A DNA stretch of 52,801 bases from Bacillota bacterium (GCA_023410595.1 JAEYPO010000023.1:1-52801), one strand, 5' to 3'. Counted from the stretch's first letter, positions 1 to 7,842 are shown. Translations and numbers: made by a program. The notes: generated from the letters alone by a model not told the origin.

Positions 1-108
1 CATTCTTCAATTGGCTATCGCACTCCAGTACAGTTTGAGAACGAACTGAAAATGGACAAGAATGTAGTAATTGAAATGGAGGTCAAAAGTACGAGCTTTT
101 GTGTCTAG
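1..108 (+). CDS. IS3-family transposase OrfB, C-terminal fragment (5' end outside window)
   Basis: Frame 1 is open from the first base to the TAG at 106-108 and begins HSSIGYRTPVQFENEL. This is the characteristic C-terminal stretch of the IS3-family integrase-fold (rve) transposase, where H-S-x-L/I-G-Y-x-[ST]-P-x-x-F/Y-E follows the catalytic DDE core. Only the last 35 codons are visible, so whether the transposase is intact cannot be said. The stop overlaps the antisense stop of the adjoining HEPN reading frame. Confidence 0.75.
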   Translation, partial: HSSIGYRTPVQFENELKMDKNVVIEMEVKSTSFCV

Positions 109-126
109 TAAATTGACATAGTTCCA
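1..126 (+). mobile_element. Right end of an IS3-family insertion sequence
   Basis: The window opens inside a transposase tail (1-108). The element probably ends at about 126, where ttgacatagttcca finishes in CA; on the other strand this reads TGGAACTATGTCA, a typical IS3-family inverted-repeat start with TG at the tip. The left end lies outside the window, so the terminal repeat pair and target duplication cannot be compared. The boundary is inferred from the CA end and from the point where the neighbouring HEPN protein loses its expected sequence. Confidence 0.6.
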
Positions 127-833
127 ATATAAACCTGATTTACAATACCATTATTATGTACTAATAAGTTTCTTCGCTGAAAAATTTCAGACACTCTTAA
201 AAGCTTATTAGAAAGTTTATCAATTGAAACCGTATTGTTAGATAAAAATTCAACCCAAGTATCAAAACTTCCCCTCATAAGCTCTTCTGCCTTAACTGTA
301 ATTACGTACTCTTTCAATTGATTAATGTTGTCATAATTGGCCAAGTCAACAATTGAAAATTTCATTGTATCTTTGGTAAATAACTTAGGGGACTGGTTAA
401 TAAATTCTTTAAAGATATTGAAGATAAACTTTTCGGTCACAATTACGGAATTTATAAATGTAACCTTATATAAATCTAATTCCATATCCCTCATTTCGTT
501 CCAACGCTTAATTTCCCCAAGAGAAACTAGATAGTCCGGACTATCATATGATTCATTTATTTTCTTAAGTTCATTGTCTGTAACTCCATAATATTTACTT
601 AATGAATCCCTTGATGATTTTATTATTGCTGTATATCTTTCTTTTTCATTTTCACAAATTTCTTTACTTTTCAAACGTAGATCAGCAATAAAATATACTT
701 GTAAAAGTAAGTTCTTATCATTTTTAATTCGATAGAATTCAGCTTCCTGTAATATATGCGATGACGTTAATTCTATAAAGTGTTCTAGTGATATTATTTC
801 ACTTATAAATTCGTTTGCGTATTTACAGAACAT
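105..833 (-). CDS. HEPN-domain protein, 3' end replaced by an IS3-family element
   Basis: The 242-residue, mostly helical, AT-rich protein has near its C-terminus RRNLLVHNNG (about residues 222-231), an R-N-x3-H HEPN motif, which in many toxin and defence proteins is the RNase active site. Family members normally continue well past this motif. Here only NQVYI follows, and then GTMSIY and a stop that are encoded by the IS end (105-126). I therefore read it as a truncated gene with a foreign six-residue tail. The start at 833 has a good Shine-Dalgarno (GGAG, 8 nt before ATG). Base composition is far more AT-rich than the rest of the window, suggesting acquisition by transfer. The HEPN assignment rests on the motif alone; the native function is not known. 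Confidence 0.6.
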   Translation of the reverse strand: MFCKYANEFISEIISLEHFIELTSSHILQEAEFYRIKNDKNLLLQVYFIADLRLKSKEICENEKERYTAIIKSSRDSLSKYYGVTDNELKKINESYDSPDYLVSLGEIKRWNEMRDMELDLYKVTFINSVIVTEKFIFNIFKEFINQSPKLFTKDTMKFSIVDLANYDNINQLKEYVITVKAEELMRGSFDTWVEFLSNNTVSIDKLSNKLLRVSEIFQRRNLLVHNNGIVNQVYIGTMSIY

Positions 834-895
834 AAACTCTGCTCCAATCTGCTGTAGACTGCCGAATGTATAATAACTTGCATATTAATAGCTCG

Positions 896-1191
896 CTAAT
901 TAACCCCAGTAGCATAAATATATACATCTATTATCATAAAAGCTGCCGCATCAATAAAAGATTCATATTCTCTGGATTGAATATTTTGACCATTTATGGA
1001 AATTAATCTTGCACATAATACCCCTTTCTTCGATCTTCCATTTTCATTTATATATTCTTGCGAAACCTTTCTTGATGCGTTGACATGAACAGTACATTAT
1101 AGATATAATGCCTACACTTACTATTTCGACAAATATATCCATTATCCTTGAAATAAGTAAAAAGATTCTTCGCTTCGGTTGTCATTTCCAT
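896..1191 (-). pseudogene. Decayed AT-rich reading frame upstream of the HEPN gene
   Basis: On the minus strand a frame opens with MEMTTEAKNLFTYFKDNGY (ATG at 1191) and stops after 47 codons. A second frame overlapping it near 1082-1096 continues with protein-like sequence (VNASRKVSQEYINENGRSKK and onward) to the stop at 896-898. Joined by a single frameshift they would give one product of about 95 residues. No Shine-Dalgarno precedes the ATG. I do not recognise the family. It shares strand and composition with the truncated HEPN gene 60 bp downstream, so both may be remains of one acquired operon. The rest of 834-1284 shows nothing else I can support. Confidence 0.3.
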
Positions 1192-1284
1192 GGCGCCAAT
1201 AAGCTTTCAGAAAGGGTTATTAATATTTCATTTTGTAGTTCGTTGCGGTAAGATGTGCCAGGAGGATATAAAAATCACGCCATA

Positions 1285-1668
1285 TCAAAGCTGCCGCGTA
1301 TTGGCGTGTTTGAGCTTTATGGCAATATCAGCAGCAAGCCCGGCAACTATGCAAAACAGCAAGCCTAATGTCCATATAATCCAAAAGTTATTGATTCTTC
1401 CTCCGCCGGGGTCAAGCCCGTCAGTATTGAACACTACTCCGAGTACAAACCCAAAGATGTATCCAAAAACGGCCGCTGCAGACGTCCAGCGCAATTTAAG
1501 GGCTATTGCAGCAAGCAGTACAACCAGACTGCCGCAAGCCAAAAGATCAGGCCAATCTTTCATGCCGTGTATATCAAAAAATACAAACCTGCACAGCAAA
1601 TACGAAACGCCGAGACATAGCAGCAGCCCGATTATCAATATAACTTTTTTCGATAAAGCGCTTTTCAT
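1285..1668 (-). CDS. Small hypothetical membrane protein, four predicted TM segments
   Basis: The 127-residue protein has four hydrophobic stretches: ILIIGLLLCLGVSYLLCRFV near the N-terminus, LLACGSLVVLLAAIAL, a Gly/Phe-rich segment ending GFVLGVVF, and a last one in WIIWTLGLLFCIVAGLAAD. A short basic tail (KLKHANTRQL) follows. The ATG at 1668 has a GAAGGG about 12 nt upstream; a TTG at 1686 in the same frame would add six residues and is less likely. GC content matches the host chromosome, unlike the island to its left. I do not recognise a family. No operon partner is evident: the next minus-strand gene lies 130 bp upstream. Confidence 0.6.
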   Translation of the reverse strand: MKSALSKKVILIIGLLLCLGVSYLLCRFVFFDIHGMKDWPDLLACGSLVVLLAAIALKLRWTSAAAVFGYIFGFVLGVVFNTDGLDPGGGRINNFWIIWTLGLLFCIVAGLAADIAIKLKHANTRQL

Positions 1669-1799
1669 ATAAACTTGGCCCTTCAATATTCATACTTGCC
1701 GATGGCGTAAGGCGCCGCCTTATGTGCGCGTATGACGGCAATCTGATTTTCATGTTTTTCTACGTACCCATGTATATTGCCTTCAAGACGTGCGTTCTT

Positions 1800-2993
1800 T
1801 TAAAGCAGACCGCATATCTTGGCAAGGTCATTTATCCAGCCCTCTATTTCGGCCAAATTTTCTTTCAGCTTTTGGGGGTTCTTTTCGAAGCCCTGCAGCA
1901 GCTTATACTGGTGCTCGTAGTATGCTTTGAGGCGCTCTAAATCGCGCTTAAATGGTGGCAGTTCACTTACAGCGCCGCTCTGCGCGAGGCTTTCGATATT
2001 CTGCATCTTTGCCCTGAACTGTTCGGCGGAATCGCCCACCGTCTTCTTGAAATCACGCAGCACCCACTGCCGCTCAAAAAGGTTGCGCTTTGTCCAGCCG
2101 TCGTACTGCTGGCGGAACGTCTCAGCGGCCTGCGATATAAGCAAAACAAGCGCGCCGCTGTCGCCCTTAAACTCCCCGGCGCTTTCAAAAGGGCTCTCGT
2201 CCATTATGCCTGATTCCAATAGCATCTGTATTGACGATACTTCCTGTCCCCGGTATTTTTCGGCGGACACCGCGGCTAGCGCAAACCCTGTGCCCGCTTC
2301 CTCCGGGCTCAGCATATGCGCTTCGTTCATCTTATAAAACTCGTCGGCGGACATGCCCATAAGCGAGGCTATAGTTCTTATGCCGCCCATAGCCGTGTCC
2401 GTTTTGACAAGGCCGGGGCCTATCGTAAGCGTGTGTATGTTTGTCTCTTCCAGCTCGGCAAAGAGCGTGTTTGATAGCTCGACCTGCGCCGTTTTAAACA
2501 CCTCGTACGCGCCCAAAAAAGGCGTGGCGCCCGAAGATGAAACGAAGATTATCACTCCGCTGCCGCGTGTTTTCATATGGGGAAGCAGAAGCTGCGTCAT
2601 CTTAAGCGGCGCTCTGAAGTTTACCGCGTAGCTTTTATCCCACATGGAGGCTGAAACGTACTCCACGGCGCCTATGGCGACCATCGTGGCGTTGCTAATA
2701 AGCACGTCCACAAAGCCATATTTTTCTTGCGCGTACACTATAAGCTCTTCTATCTGCGTTTCGTCAGAGAGGTCGATATCATAGAACTCCGCGCGGGAAC
2801 AGCCCATCTCCTGATTGACGCTGCGCGCGGCGGCCATACCTTTACCGCTGTCTATTTCGGCTATAATAACGTTCGCCCCGAGCCAGACGAGCGCTCTGGC
2901 CGTCTCAAACCCTATGCCGCCCCCTCCGCCCGTGAGTATGACGGTCTTTCCGGCAAGAGCCGATTGAGACAGGCCGCTTTTTTCTATAAGCAT
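1800..2993 (-). CDS. Short-chain dehydrogenase/reductase with a C-terminal extension
   Basis: The first ~270 residues are a classical SDR: nucleotide-binding TGGGGGIG (TGxxxGxG) near the N-terminus, an acidic residue after beta-2 (AEID) that favours NAD(H), SNA in place of the usual NAG, the SSS active-site segment, and YEVFK as the catalytic Y-x3-K pair. It should be a soluble NAD(P)-dependent oxidoreductase; the substrate is not deducible. About 125 residues follow the Rossmann domain (from FESAGEFKGDSG onward). They look helical and charged, which is unusual for this family. The start at 2993 is chosen because GGGGAG lies 7 nt upstream; an ATG at 3008 would add five residues without a better ribosome site. 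It is transcribed alone, about 75 bp downstream of ndk. Confidence 0.85.
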   Translation of the reverse strand: MLIEKSGLSQSALAGKTVILTGGGGGIGFETARALVWLGANVIIAEIDSGKGMAAARSVNQEMGCSRAEFYDIDLSDETQIEELIVYAQEKYGFVDVLISNATMVAIGAVEYVSASMWDKSYAVNFRAPLKMTQLLLPHMKTRGSGVIIFVSSSGATPFLGAYEVFKTAQVELSNTLFAELEETNIHTLTIGPGLVKTDTAMGGIRTIASLMGMSADEFYKMNEAHMLSPEEAGTGFALAAVSAEKYRGQEVSSIQMLLESGIMDESPFESAGEFKGDSGALVLLISQAAETFRQQYDGWTKRNLFERQWVLRDFKKTVGDSAEQFRAKMQNIESLAQSGAVSELPPFKRDLERLKAYYEHQYKLLQGFEKNPQKLKENLAEIEGWINDLAKICGLL

Positions 2994-3070
2994 AACAAAG
3001 CTCCCCATACGAACAAAATATCTGTTGCCATATAAAGAATAGCTCCAGGTGTCTCGTTATCAGCGGGTTT

Positions 3071-3475
3071 TTATCCGAAAAACCGTTTGATCTCTATTTG
3101 AGCGCTTTCATTTGAGTCTGAGCCGTGAATGATGTTTTCGCTCGTGTTGAATGCGTAGTCGCCGCGTATCGTGCCGGCGGCCATGTCTTCAAACTTAGTG
3201 GCGCCCATCAGCGCGCGCATGCCCGCAACCGCGTTCTCGCCTTCCACGATCATGCCGAATACCGGCCCCGACGTCATAAAAGCAACGATATCCGGGAAAA
3301 ACGGCTTGTCGGTGAGATGGGCGTAATGCTCGCGCAATATGGCCTCGCCAAGGCGCATCATCTTTGCGTCGGCAATCTTATACCCCTTTTTCTCTATCCG
3401 AGAGATAACTTCGCCCATCAGTCCTCTTCTTAAGCAGTCGGGCTTAAGCATGATGTACGTTCTTTCAAAAGCCAT
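3071..3475 (-). CDS. ndk: Nucleoside diphosphate kinase
   Basis: Transfers the gamma-phosphate from ATP to nucleoside diphosphates through a phosphohistidine intermediate, balancing NTP and dNTP pools. The 134-residue length is normal. ERTYIMLKPDCLRRGLMGE is the family N-terminal signature, and the catalytic histidine lies in NIIHGSDS (residues about 115-122), with the usual IKRFF end. The ATG has AGGAGA upstream. It stands between glyQS, with its terminator, and the SDR gene, without overlap to either. Confidence 0.97.
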   Translation of the reverse strand: MAFERTYIMLKPDCLRRGLMGEVISRIEKKGYKIADAKMMRLGEAILREHYAHLTDKPFFPDIVAFMTSGPVFGMIVEGENAVAGMRALMGATKFEDMAAGTIRGDYAFNTSENIIHGSDSNESAQIEIKRFFG

Positions 3476-3560
3476 TGGCTACTCTCCTTAAAACTTTATC
3501 TCCATTAATATAACAAATATGTTCTTGCTTTTCCACCCCGCGTTTATGTCAGAATAAAGA

Positions 3561-3595
3561 ATACCCCCGCCGCAAGAATTGACGCGACGGGGGTA
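3561..3595 (-). terminator. Rho-independent terminator of glyQS
   Basis: A 13-bp GC-rich stem (ATACCCCCG...CGGGGGTAT, one mismatch near the loop) is followed on the minus strand by a moderately T-rich run. It begins about 10 bp after the glyQS stop and separates it from ndk. Confidence 0.75.
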
Positions 3596-3606
3596 TGTTA
3601 ATTAAC

Positions 3607-4995
3607 CTAGAACTTTACTTTCTCCGCTATAAACTCGCTTAACCTGACTATATCCACTCTTTCCTGCTTCATCGTGTCGCGGTCGCGCACGGTCACCTTT
3701 CCGTCTTCGAGTGTCTCGAAGTCAACAGTCAGGCATAGCGGCGTGCCTATCTCGTCCTGGCGGCGGTAGCGCTTGCCTATGCTGCCCGTAACGTCGAAAT
3801 CTACCATATAGTTTGGCAGAAGCATATCGTAAATTTCCCGCGCCTTATCTATAAGCTGCTTCTGCAGTGGCAGTATCGCGGCCTTAAAAGGCGCGAGCAC
3901 GGGGGAGAGGCGCAGCACTGTGCGCGTTTCTTTCTCAAGCTGCTCCTCGTCGTACGCGTCGCAGAGGAACGCGAGAGCCGCCCTGTCCGCGCCCAATGAG
4001 GGCTCGATGCAGTACGGCAGATACTTTTCGTTAGTGTCCGGGTCGGTGTACTCAAGGCTTGTGCCCGAATGCTGCATATGCTGCTTTAGGTCGAAATCCG
4101 TTCTGTCGGCGATGCCCCATAATTCGCCCCAGCCGAATGGGAACAGGTACTCTATATCCGTCGTGGCGTTAGAGTAATGCGACAGCTCTTCGGGGTCGTG
4201 GTCGCGCAGCTTTACGTTCTCCTTCGTCATGCCAAGGGAAAGCAGCCAGTTGTAACAGAAGTCCTTCCAGTAAGAGAACCACTGCATCTCCTCGGCGGGC
4301 GCGCAGAAGAACTCGAGCTCCATCTGTTCGAACTCCCTTATGCGGAATATGAAGTTGCCGGGCGTTATTTCGTTGCGGAACGACTTGCCTATCTGACCTA
4401 TGCCAAAAGGCACGCGCTTCCTTGTTGTACGCTGCACGTTGCGGAAGTTGACGAATATGCCCTGCGCCGTCTCGGGGCGCAGGTAAATCTCGCTTGAAGA
4501 ATCCTCCGTCACGCCCTGATACGTCTTGTACATCAGGTTGAATTTGCGTATGCCCGTAAAGTTGTGCTTGCCGCATACAGGGCAGTTTATGGAGTGCTCC
4601 TCAATAAACGCTTCCATCTCGGGCTGCTTCATGGCCGCCGTGTTTACGGGGATGCTCTTCTTCGCGGCGTAGTCCTCTATTAGCTGGTCGGCGCGGTAAC
4701 GCGTCTTGCATTCCTTGCAGTCCATCAGCGGGTCGGAAAAGCCGCCCACGTGCCCCGACGCCACCCAAACCTGCGGGTTCATGAGTATCGCGCAGTCTAG
4801 GCCTACGTTATAAGGGCTCTCCTTTACGAATTTCTTCCACCACGCCTGCTTTAAGTTGTTCTTAAACTCTACGCCCAACGGGCCGTAGTCCCACGAATTG
4901 GCGAGGCCGCCGTATATGTCCGAGCCGGGATATACGAAGCCCCTGTTTTTGCACAGCGCGACGATGCGCTCCATAGTCTGCTTATCCTTTTTCAT
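3607..4995 (-). CDS. glyQS: Glycyl-tRNA synthetase, single-chain class II
   Basis: Charges tRNA-Gly. The 462-residue homodimeric type is identifiable from the N-terminal RGFVYPGSDIYGGLANSWDYGPLG, paired cysteine sets (CKEC and CPVCG), class II motif 2 around FRNEITP...FRIREFEQMELEFF, and motif 3 in EPSLGADRAALAFL. The C-terminal third is the anticodon-binding domain. The ATG at 4995 is preceded by GGAGGAG at ideal spacing. An upstream in-frame ATG (5049) would add 18 residues encoded by the T-box terminator and is rejected. Expression should be controlled by the T-box leader just upstream. Confidence 0.97.
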   Translation of the reverse strand: MKKDKQTMERIVALCKNRGFVYPGSDIYGGLANSWDYGPLGVEFKNNLKQAWWKKFVKESPYNVGLDCAILMNPQVWVASGHVGGFSDPLMDCKECKTRYRADQLIEDYAAKKSIPVNTAAMKQPEMEAFIEEHSINCPVCGKHNFTGIRKFNLMYKTYQGVTEDSSSEIYLRPETAQGIFVNFRNVQRTTRKRVPFGIGQIGKSFRNEITPGNFIFRIREFEQMELEFFCAPAEEMQWFSYWKDFCYNWLLSLGMTKENVKLRDHDPEELSHYSNATTDIEYLFPFGWGELWGIADRTDFDLKQHMQHSGTSLEYTDPDTNEKYLPYCIEPSLGADRAALAFLCDAYDEEQLEKETRTVLRLSPVLAPFKAAILPLQKQLIDKAREIYDMLLPNYMVDFDVTGSIGKRYRRQDEIGTPLCLTVDFETLEDGKVTVRDRDTMKQERVDIVRLSEFIAEKVKF

Positions 4996-5014
4996 AACTC
5001 CTCCAAAAATAAAA

Positions 5015-5208
5015 GCCATTAACGTCCGTAAGGGACGAAAATGGCACATTTCCGCGGTTCCACCCTAATTGGTGATGCTAAATCACCCTCTTAAAGCTTC
5101 CGGCATTTTAAAAGCGCCCACGGTTTTTCTTCCGCCGCGAACTCCCACCGCCTTCGCGTCGCTTTGCCGGAACCTAAAAACCATGCTCTTCGCCGGATTA
5201 TTATTATT
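5015..5208 (-). promoter_or_regulatory. T-box leader of glyQS (tRNA-Gly sensing)
   Basis: The T-box core AGGGTGGAACCGCGG lies at 5066-5052 on the minus strand. It is followed by a terminator hairpin at 5045-5015 (stem GCCATT..CGTCC with GGACG..AATGGC) and a T-rich run, ending directly before the glyQS ribosome site. Uncharged tRNA should pair with the bulge and stabilise the antiterminator. The leader is compact, as is known for glycine T-boxes that lack stem II. The specifier codon was not resolved by eye; glycine specificity is inferred from the downstream gene. Confidence 0.93.
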
Positions 5209-5214
5209 TTAATC

Positions 5215-5243
5215 AATATATCAAAAGATATCCATTAATGCAA
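5215..5243 (-). promoter_or_regulatory. Sigma-A-type promoter for the glyQS T-box transcript
   Basis: On the minus strand TTGCAT (5243-5238) and TATATT (5220-5215) are separated by exactly 17 bp. Transcription would start at about 5208, at the 5' edge of the T-box stem I region. It lies between the PAS gene stop and the leader. Confidence 0.65.
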
Positions 5244-5264
5244 TAGCGCCCGCAAGTTTGCCGT

Positions 5265-5609
5265 TTACTTTTCAAGGTTCAGCTCGAACCGCTCGAAATA
5301 TCCTAAAAGCTCGCCGCTCTCGTCGCGCACGGGATTCATGTATATGCGCTGGTTTCTTACGCTTAAGCCAATAAACACCTCGTTGCCGTGGTTTTTGAGC
5401 TTTTCAAACGCGGCAAGTATCTTCTCTTTCGAGTTTTCATTGTGGCAGCAAAATATAGACTTGCCCAATAGGTCCCTGTAACCCCGCTCCGAGTAGTAAT
5501 GATACTGTGCCGTACTGTTCATGTATCTTATTATATGCGTACTGTCCACGAACACTACCGGGTAAGGCAGGCTGTCGAGTATGTAATTTGCTATCTGCTC
5601 TTTTTCCAT
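5265..5609 (-). CDS. Small stand-alone PAS-domain protein
   Basis: The 114-residue protein is essentially one PAS fold. ANYILDSLPYPVVFVDSTHIIRYMN gives the opening helix and strands, GYRDLLGKSIFCCH the central helix, and GNEVFIGLSVRNQRIYMNPVRDESGELLGYFERFEL the beta-sheet core. No kinase, HTH or other output domain is attached, so it is likely a sensor or scaffold acting through a partner. The ATG at 5609 has AGGAGA upstream; a longer frame to 5717 lacks a ribosome site. The ligand is unknown; CCH in the centre could in principle take part in metal or redox sensing, but that is only a guess. Confidence 0.75.
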   Translation of the reverse strand: MEKEQIANYILDSLPYPVVFVDSTHIIRYMNSTAQYHYYSERGYRDLLGKSIFCCHNENSKEKILAAFEKLKNHGNEVFIGLSVRNQRIYMNPVRDESGELLGYFERFELNLEK

Positions 5610-5751
5610 GCGGCTGTCTCCTGCTTCTTGATTTTTCACTTTAATACTAACAATACAACCAATATATATGCAAGTCAACGCTTGAAACATGGCGTAATTA
5701 CAGCGGAAACATTTCAAAACAAATATTTTTTGCAGGAATTTAAAAAATGTG

Positions 5752-5780
5752 TTGCATAATTTAAAGAGCTAGACTATACT
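5752..5780 (+). promoter_or_regulatory. Sigma-A-type promoter for amt-glnB
   Basis: TTGCAT (5752-5757), a 17-bp spacer and TATACT (5775-5780) form a good housekeeping promoter. The predicted start, about 5787, coincides with the first hairpin of the leader. Confidence 0.7.
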
Positions 5781-5786
5781 ATATAC

Positions 5787-5963
5787 AAACGAGGGAGTTT
5801 TGTTTTAAACTTTACTCGTTTTTTATTTTGAATATTTGCCGGGCCATCGTTTCCCCGGCTGTATTGTTAAGCACGATGAGGCTCAATGGCGAACCTTTTA
5901 TGTCATTGAGCTGATTTTATTTTAAACGAAACCGTAAAGCTCATGCTTTGCGGAATTTTTTTT
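5787..5963 (+). promoter_or_regulatory. Hairpin-rich leader of amt with attenuator-like terminators
   Basis: Four inverted repeats lie between the promoter and the amt ribosome site. They are AAACGAG/CTCGTTT followed by TTTATTTT (5787-5829); GCCGGG/CCCGGC (5838-5859); GCTCAATG/CATTGAGC followed by a T-rich run (5881-5923); and CCGTAAAGC/GCTTTGCGG followed directly by eight T after AA (5932-5963). The last has every mark of an intrinsic terminator, yet it sits 2 nt before the amt Shine-Dalgarno. This suggests transcription attenuation. No known riboswitch class was recognised. Confidence 0.55.
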
Positions 5964-5976
5964 ATGGAGGTTTTAT

Positions 5977-7359
5977 ATGGACGCACAGTTTACTCTGGAC
6001 ACATTATGGGTGCTGGTGGCGGGAATGCTGGTCTTCTTCATGAATCTTGGCTTTGCTATGGTGGAAAGCGGTTTTGCCCGAACTAAGAATACGGTCAATA
6101 TACTGTCAAAGAATATTATCGTTTTCGCCGCGGCATCGCTCGGTTTTCTCGTTATCGGCTGGGGGCTGATGTTCGGGGACGGCAACGGCTTTATCGGCCT
6201 AAAGGGCTTGTTTATGGCTTCGGGAGCCGACAACTCTCCCGCAGTGGGCGACGCGTATCAGGGCGTGTATTCCGCTATATCGTGGACGGGCGTGCCGTTT
6301 TGGGCAAAGTTCTTCTTTCAGCTCGTATTCTGCGGAACCGCGGCCACGATAGTCTCCGGCGCGGTGGCGGAGCGCATCAAATACATTTCATTCATAGTAT
6401 TTTCGCTCATACTGACCGCGTTCGTCTACCCGACAGTGGGGCATTGGATATGGGGCGGAGGATGGCTCGCTTCTATGGGGTTCCAGGATTTCGCGGGATC
6501 GACGGTAGTGCACTCCGTAGGCGGATGGGCCGCGCTTGCAGGCATATTAGTGCTGGGACCTCGCTTTGGCAAGTACGGTAAAGGCGGCAAAGTCCACCCG
6601 ATACCCGGGCATAACATGTCGATTGCGACAATAGGGCTTTTTGTGCTGTGGCTGGGATGGTTCGGTTTCAACCCCGGCTCTACAATGGCAGCAAATCCGG
6701 ACGCAATTTCTCACATACTGCTTACGACGAACACGTCGGCAATAGCGGCTGTGCTTATGTCAACGGCGGCGTCCTGGATACTGATGGGTAAACCAGACCT
6801 TGGCATGACGATAAATGGGTGCCTCGCGGGGCTTGTCGCCGTAACGGCGGGATGCGCGTATGTCAGCGTAACGAGCGCCCTCATAATAGGCGCCGTCGCG
6901 GGCGTAGCCGTGGTGCTTGCCGTTATGATGTTTGACCGCCTTAAGATAGACGACCCGGTCGGCGCGACCGCGGTGCATCTGTTCTGCGGCGTGCTCGGCA
7001 CGCTTATGGTAGGGTTGTTCGCCGAGAGCAGATTCAATGGCGGAGCGGACGGCCTGTTCTTCGGAGGCGGATGGAACCTTCTCGGCGTTCAGGCGCTCGG
7101 CGTCGTTTCAGTCGCCGGGTTCGTATTCGCGGGAGCGCTGATTGTATGGCTGCTGATAAAAGCGACGATGGGCGTGCGCGTGTCTCTCAAGGAGGAAATC
7201 GAAGGCCTCGATATAGGCGAACACGGCAATCAGGCGTATCCTGAATTTGTCATTCACCGGCCGTCGTATATTTCTGAATCACGCCTGTCGGCTCATATGA
7301 CGCCCGTTAAAGAATCAGTAAATGAAATTGGGAGGATAAACGAAAATGAAACATGTTAA
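5977..7359 (+). CDS. amt: Ammonium transporter Amt
   Basis: This integral membrane channel for ammonium/ammonia has 460 residues and about eleven TM segments. The twin pore histidines are in STVVHSVGGWAALAG and in GATAVHLFCGVLGT. The N-terminus LDTLWVLVAGMLVFFMNLGFAMVESGFAR is the family signature. A cytosolic tail of about 60 residues ends the protein. The ATG is preceded by TGGAGG at good spacing. The gene overlaps glnB by 14 bp, the usual amt-PII pairing in which PII blocks the channel when nitrogen is plentiful. Upstream hairpins suggest leader control. Confidence 0.97.
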   Translation: MDAQFTLDTLWVLVAGMLVFFMNLGFAMVESGFARTKNTVNILSKNIIVFAAASLGFLVIGWGLMFGDGNGFIGLKGLFMASGADNSPAVGDAYQGVYSAISWTGVPFWAKFFFQLVFCGTAATIVSGAVAERIKYISFIVFSLILTAFVYPTVGHWIWGGGWLASMGFQDFAGSTVVHSVGGWAALAGILVLGPRFGKYGKGGKVHPIPGHNMSIATIGLFVLWLGWFGFNPGSTMAANPDAISHILLTTNTSAIAAVLMSTAASWILMGKPDLGMTINGCLAGLVAVTAGCAYVSVTSALIIGAVAGVAVVLAVMMFDRLKIDDPVGATAVHLFCGVLGTLMVGLFAESRFNGGADGLFFGGGWNLLGVQALGVVSVAGFVFAGALIVWLLIKATMGVRVSLKEEIEGLDIGEHGNQAYPEFVIHRPSYISESRLSAHMTPVKESVNEIGRINENETC

Positions 7360-7687
7360 GGCGATAATCAGGCCGGAGATGCTCGATAAAGTGCGAGATA
7401 CGCTTGAAAAGGCTGGCTGCTACCGCGGAGTGACGCTGAGCGAAGTGATGGGGCAGGGCAAACAGAAAGGCGTCGTGCAGGTTTGGCGCGGCGAGAAATA
7501 CCACCTTGACCTGCTTCCCAAAGTGATGATGGATATGATAGTTAAGGACGATGAAGTCACCGTCGTCAAAAAGGCTATCATGGACAGCGCTTCAAATGGC
7601 GACTGCGGCGACGGCAAGATATTCGTATACGACGTTCTGGAGGCGGTGCGCATCAGGACGGGCGAAGAAGGCGACGACGCGCTGTAA
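7346..7687 (+). CDS. glnB: Nitrogen regulatory protein PII
   Basis: The 113-residue trimeric signal protein senses ADP/ATP and 2-oxoglutarate and should gate the Amt channel encoded immediately upstream. MKHVKAIIRPEMLDKVRDTLEKAG is the PII N-terminus. The T-loop region reads GKQKGVVQVWRGEKY, ending with the conserved tyrosine. The C-terminal signature is GDGKIFVYDVLEAVRIRTGE. The start lies inside the amt 3' end, so the two are probably translationally coupled. Some T-loop residues differ from enteric GlnB, so it could equally be named GlnK; function by context favours the GlnK role. Confidence 0.95.
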   Translation: MKHVKAIIRPEMLDKVRDTLEKAGCYRGVTLSEVMGQGKQKGVVQVWRGEKYHLDLLPKVMMDMIVKDDEVTVVKKAIMDSASNGDCGDGKIFVYDVLEAVRIRTGEEGDDAL

Positions 7688-7715
7688 GCGCAGCAAAAGA
7701 ATTTAGGAAGAAAAC

Positions 7716-7751
7716 AGGCCGGTTTATAGCAGACCGGCCTGATACATTTTT
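7716..7751 (+). terminator. Terminator of amt-glnB
   Basis: A perfect 8-bp stem AGGCCGGT/ACCGGCCT (7716-7723 with 7733-7740) is followed by gatacattttt. It lies 28 bp after the glnB stop. Confidence 0.75.
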
Positions 7752-7794
7752 ATGGTATAGAAAGAGATTTGTTTTTGGAACGAAAATTATTTTG

Positions 7795-7824
7795 TTGACA
7801 TATCGTATTGATATCCGTTATAAT
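7795..7824 (+). promoter_or_regulatory. Consensus promoter of the TrpXYZ-type ABC operon
   Basis: TTGACA (7795-7800) and TATAAT (7819-7824), both perfect, are separated by 18 bp. Transcription should begin near 7831, giving a leader of about 180 nt before the first gene. Confidence 0.85.
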
Positions 7825-7842
7825 ACATGCAATCGAAAACGT

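Noticed and set aside
1190..1672. Plus-strand frame of 160 codons opposite the small membrane protein
   Set aside because: The minus-strand frame has a coherent four-TM pattern. The plus frame reads as a Ser/Pro-rich shadow with no ribosome site.
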